A DNA stretch of 64,000 bases from positions 1,126,040 through 1,190,039 of the forward strand of contig SIJG01000028.1 of assembly GCA_023374025.1 (NCBI GenBank). Direction: 5' to 3'. The notes under the pieces were generated by a model, which saw nothing but the letters and a program-made list of their open reading frames with translations, was not told where the DNA came from and did no database searches. The DNA comes from Heterodera schachtii (Eukaryota; Nematoda; Chromadorea; Rhabditida; Heteroderidae). Position 1 is the stretch's first letter. Each line of letters begins with the position of its first letter. Shown here piece by piece: positions 60,590-64,000 of the stretch. The position numbers and the translations under genes were made by a program.

Positions 60590-60705
60590 TCGGCGCGCCA
60601 TTTCGTGGCATAGGGGGGATGGTCCGGTTCGCCGCCGGGAAAAATTTGTAATTTTTAATGCGATTTCTTTACAGATTTTTGTCCAAAAATGAACAAAATT
60701 TGCGA
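60590..60705 (-). mobile_element. inverted relic of the hAT-like core
   Basis: A GC-rich island (GGCGCGCC, GGTCCGGTTCGCCGCCGG) is followed by GGGAAAAATTTGTAATTTTT and AATGCGATTT. Read on the - strand, this matches the core at 49,664-49,750 almost base for base, from the hairpin region through the TTAACAAATCGCATT block, but the hairpin itself is damaged. No terminal repeats or target duplication were found here. Confidence 0.65.
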
Positions 60706-61526
60706 TTTTGTGCTTTTAAGAAAAATAGTGACTTTGTTCCATAAAATTTAAAAAAAAAAAAACGTTTTTATAGACATAATGCCATAAATTAAGCCAAATA
60801 TGTTATAAATTCAAAAATTTGACTAAAAATAACGCATTAAAAGTAAATATTATAAAATTAATCAATAAATGGATTTACACTTTCCCGCTTGCGATCTTTG
60901 CAAATCCTTCAATTTTACATACATTACTGTCGTAATTATATAAATTAACTCTATAAATTTTAATAATATCAAATATCATGTGACCTATGGGCTAAAAAAA
61001 AGCTCGATTCCGCGAAAAACGATGACAGAGAGCCAACGAGATGATAAAATATTGTAAAAAAATAACTAATTAGAGAAAATTGCAAAAATTTCATAATAGC
61101 ATCATATTTTAAACATCAAAATTATAAAAAAAAAGAGAACTAATATGAGCATATCGGTACTTTAAATAAATAAAAGAATTGATATAAAAAAGGAAATAAA
61201 ATGTTTTAATTAAAAGTAATTAAACAGAAAGAAAATACCAAAAAATAATAGCACAGTGTCAAATTGGCACCCAGCAGAATAAGAATGGTTGCTGCAATTA
61301 TTTTTTAAGAGAAGCAAAAATGTAACAAATATTGAATTTATTATTATATTTTAATGTTTTATCTTATTTAAATATTTACTATAATCAATAAATTTGTAAT
61401 AAGCACCAAATTCTAAACTATAAATAAAATTCATTTATTATAAATTCTCAGAGTCTCATTAATTGTAAATAAATAGAAATATCGACAAATAAAAGAAATG
61501 TTATTTATCCCAACGATATCGTAATT

Positions 61527-61661
61527 AATTTGATTATTTTTCAAAGATGAATCAAATCGTACATAGAAATTAGCTTCACCAATATAGCTATAAATATTGT
61601 TTACTTTAGCAATTTGTAATCATAAATTAACATTTAAAAACTAAAAAAAAGGCAAAACATA
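61527..61661. repeat. ~135-bp dispersed direct repeat, copy 2
   Basis: Partner of 56,831-56,970 in the same orientation. Confidence 0.8.
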
Positions 61662-62058
61662 GATTTAAAAATTTACCAGCAAAAGCAATGTTAAAGTTAT
61701 AATTAATTAAAAAATCTATATAATTTTTATTAATTACAAATTTCCTTTTAGATTCGACTAATTACTTTTTTGGAATTATTGAGACTCAGTAATTTTAGTA
61801 GTTAAAAATACGCTGGTTCACGAACTATAAAGCACTTATTTTAAGAACATATCAGATTTTTCCTCATTTTAATGAAAATAAATTATATCCACACTTTTAT
61901 TAACAAAAAATAACATTGTTCATTTTAATATTTATCTTATAAGTTTAGTTTAAAAAGATTTTATTTAATTACAAAAAATTTTCCTAGAAAATCTTTAAAA
62001 TTAAAACTTTAATTAAAAATAAAATCTTATAGAAATTATATTTTGAAAGTATATAAAA

Positions 62059-62066
62059 CTTTTACA
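62059..62066. repeat. 8-bp target-site duplication, left copy
   Basis: CTTTTACA precedes the element and recurs at 63,080-63,087. Confidence 0.85.
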
Positions 62067-62328
62067 TAGAGTTGGTCGGGACCGGGACCGGGATCGGGAC
62101 CGGGACGGGAATTCCCGGTTTTTTCAGGTCCCGGTCCCGGTCCCGATCCCGGTTTTTGGAAAAACAGAAATCCCGGTCCCGGTTTTGCCAGTCCCGGTCC
62201 CGGCGGGACTAAATAAGCACTGGTAAGAATGGGGGTCTGGGTGAGAAAAGAGAAGGGAATTAGTGAGAAGGAGAAATTTTTGAGAAAAAAAATAAATTAT
62301 TTATTTCATTTAAAGTGTTCCTTCGTGA

Positions 62329-62400
62329 TCTTATGTGGTGTAGTGGCTAAATCTTGTGACTTTTCGGTGGTCTGCTCTTGGGTTCAATTCCTCGATGGAA
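62329..62400 (+). ncRNA. tRNA-Glu-like sequence with Pol III A and B boxes
   Basis: TGGTGTAGTGG (62,336-62,346) fits a tRNA A box and GGTTCAATTCC (62,381-62,391) fits a B box at normal spacing. Between them CTTTTCGG sits where a tRNA-Glu (TTC) anticodon loop would be. The acceptor and T stems are too mismatched for a working tRNA. It is best read as a tRNA-derived, SINE-head-like or pseudogene sequence carried inside the hAT-like element. Confidence 0.6.
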
Positions 62401-62533
62401 AAGAAACTTTTTTATATTTTCTTTACCATTATTTTTATTGAATTTAATTAATAAAAATATTTCAACTTAAAAATTATTATTTTTTCATTTTTAACAGCCT
62501 AAAACCCAACAAATTAATCAAATATTTGGTCAT

Positions 62534-62635
62534 TTTTTGACAAATTCAGTTAACAAATCGCACTCAAATTTTCAAAATTTTTCCTGCGGTGCCTATCGGC
62601 ACCGCCGGACCCCCCCCCCCCAATGTTCCAAAAAG
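62534..62635 (+). repeat. shared transposon core with perfect hairpin
   Basis: Parallel to 49,664-49,750: GTTAACAAATCGCA, then CTGCGGTGCCTATCGGCACC and GCCGGACC, then ATGTTCCAAAAA. GCGGTGCC-TATC-GGCACCGC is a perfect 8-bp stem with a 4-base loop. Confidence 0.8.
62610..62621. repeat. poly-C run of 12
   Basis: Twelve consecutive C residues directly after GCCGGA, where the sister element has CCCTCCTCC. Confidence 0.85.
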
Positions 62636-62744
62636 TTTTTTGAAAAAACATTGCCACTAAAACAGTGATTTAAAAATTTTAAGAGATTGTTAATTTGTTA
62701 AAAAAATCCAGAATTTTGGGACTCAGAAAATTCCAAGACGCCCG

Positions 62745-62759
62745 CCCCCCCCCCCCCCC
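62745..62759. repeat. poly-C run of 15
   Basis: Fifteen consecutive C residues in otherwise AT-rich sequence of the hAT-like element. Confidence 0.85.
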
Positions 62760-63079
62760 GAACTAAAAATTTTTAAAAATTTTCAATGAATAATGAAAAA
62801 ATGCTTCGAATCCCTCCCCCAAACGAAAATTTAAAAAATTTTATGCGTATATTTTTGAATGTAGGCAATTTTCGTAACAAAGTGCACTCAAATTTTCAAA
62901 TTTTTTCAAAAAAATTTTCTCTTGGAAAAATTCCCGGTTGGTCCCGGTCCCGGCTTTTCTCGCGGTCCCGATCCCGGTCCCGGTCAAAAAACTTGGTCCC
63001 GGTCCCGGTCCCGACTTTTCTGGTCCCGGCAAGTCCCGGTCCCGTTTTTTGTCAAATTTCCCGGTCCCGACCAACTCTA

Positions 63080-63087
63080 CTTTTACA
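63080..63087. repeat. 8-bp target-site duplication, right copy
   Basis: CTTTTACA is identical to 62,059-62,066. Confidence 0.85.
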
Positions 63088-64000
63088 ACAAACTAAAAAA
63101 TACATAAACTAAAGTTATGAACATTACTATTTTTATTCGAAACAGGATTAAATAAAAATTTAATTCTGCGATGATTTTGTAAGATAATATTAAAATAATT
63201 ATCGATAAAACGAATTGAAAATTTACTTTATAGATATTACAGGTAATAAATAAAAAAAATTTAATAGTCTATAATTCTATAATAATTTATTAAAATGAAA
63301 TTTACTTATGAACATCCTTTATTGTTTAATAATAAAATGCTTCTTTCATTTTTCAAGTTAACTAAGACAAAGCCAATATATTATTATTTAATCTAAATTC
63401 TTTAATTATTAATATAAATATGTTATACAATGATGATAAATAAATATAAAAAATATAAATAATGTATACAAAAAAAATAAATAAAAGAAACTAAAAATTT
63501 AAAAGCAAGCGAGCAAAGCAAATAACTGACACCATATGAAAATCCCAGAACCATTGAATCAATTATGTACAGCAATAGTATACATCCGGTAAAGCTCACA
63601 CGAGTGAATATTTAATATTTTTTATCAAATAAGTACCAATTTTATTAGTCACCAAAAACCATTGACCTAAAGTAAAATATTACAATTAAAAAAAAATAAG
63701 CCACAAAATTATTCGATCAGAAGAAAATAAAAGAATAAAAATTTATAAATAAAAGAACATAAAAACGAAAAAAAATCTTTTTTAAACTAAAATAAAAGAG
63801 TCTACAAAATTAATTTAAATAAAGGATTAGTGTTTTTTATTATTATCAAATTAAAAATAATAGGAAAAACATGTCAATTAATGTGTGAATTATATAAAAT
63901 ATATTGTACTAAAGTTGATAATTTCTAAAAAAGTTCATTTAAATTATAATTAATTAAAAATAAGAGACTTATTGGAAATACAAAATCAATTTTAAAAAAT
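63088..64000. other. AT-rich stretch, nothing recognisable
   Basis: No open frame of note, RNA gene, transposon end or repeat match to the rest of the window was seen. Confidence 0.4.

Larger units (their letters stand above)
57901..62066. other. AT-rich stretch with transposon relic and repeat
   Basis: No gene is recognised. It contains the inverted core relic at 60,590-60,705 and repeat copy 2 at 61,527-61,660, plus a short (AT)n run at about 58,583-58,594. Confidence 0.4.
62067..63079. mobile_element. hAT-like non-autonomous transposon with GGGACC-repeat ends
   Basis: A 1,013-bp element whose ends are inverted copies of TAGAGTTGGTCGGGACCGGG, followed inwards by many GGGACC/GGTCCC words (62,067-62,214 and 62,930-63,079). 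A perfect 8-bp duplication (CTTTTACA) flanks it. It encodes no transposase; the frames over its ends are translations of the repeat. Inside are a tRNA-like sequence (62,329-62,400), the GC-rich hairpin core (62,534-62,635) and two poly-C runs. Confidence 0.88.

Noticed and set aside
62336..62391. Functional tRNA-Glu gene
   Set aside because: The A and B boxes are good, but the acceptor and T stems are mostly unpaired and it lies within a transposon.
62786..63112. Overlapping + and - frames with Arg-Ser or Gly-Thr-Gly repeats at the right end of the 62-kb element
   Set aside because: They are translations of the GGTCCC array and are not RS-domain proteins.
1..64000. CRISPR array, bacterial operon, rRNA genes or telomeric repeats
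   Set aside because: None was seen. The repeats present are transposon arms, a complex eukaryotic repeat cluster and simple AT runs.

Overview
The window is extremely AT-rich animal DNA (about one fifth G+C by eye), with long homopolymer runs, small exon-like GC pockets and many repeats. The best taxonomic clue is a BEL/Pao retrotransposon with an envelope gene of the phlebovirus Gn/Gc type. Such env-bearing BEL elements are known from nematodes (the Tas and Cer7 type), so I read this as a very AT-rich nematode genome. That is inference; no rRNA or recognisable host housekeeping gene is present to test it.

Layout. 1-23,900 is mostly AT-rich sequence with no long gene. It holds one foldback DNA transposon with a perfect 9-bp target duplication (3,656-4,448), a one-ended hAT-like terminus (13,632), an inverted pair of dispersed repeats (about 11.2 and 14.8-15.3 kb) and several short GC pockets that may be exons. 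About 23.9-33.05 kb is the retroelement and its 3' neighbour: a 5'-truncated gag/protease frame, a short frameshifted linker, one 1,891-codon frame running from reverse transcriptase through RNase H and integrase into the envelope, a TATA-like box, and a further reading frame that contains a signal-peptide-like start followed by a Gln-rich tail broken across frames. No 5' LTR was found.

33.1-53.6 kb is a repeat cluster. A ~3.2-kb unit is tandemly duplicated (34,041-37,290 and 37,291-40,509), with partial or diverged relatives at 33.1-34.0, 40.6-42.75, 43.9-46.3 and 50.6-53.6 kb. Inside the last copy sits a second, unrelated foldback element, again with a perfect 9-bp target duplication (51,392-51,794). 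49,154-50,182 and 62,067-63,079 are two non-autonomous hAT-like elements. Each has its own GC-rich TIRs and a perfect 8-bp target duplication, yet they share an internal core with a GC-rich hairpin; a third, inverted relic of that core lies at about 60.6-60.7 kb. The 62-kb element also contains a tRNA-Glu-like sequence with Pol III A and B boxes.

The mobile elements explain nearly all of the GC-rich sequence. The host signal is weak: scattered open stretches with plausible splice sites (9.3-9.6, 12.6-13.4, 14.15, 16.9-18.0, 23.1-23.7, 42.8-43.0, 46.7-48.2 and 57.6-57.9 kb), listed at low confidence because GC-rich pockets in such DNA tend to be open in several frames by chance. Frequent one-base homopolymer differences between the tandem copies suggest that some frameshifts may be sequence errors rather than mutations.
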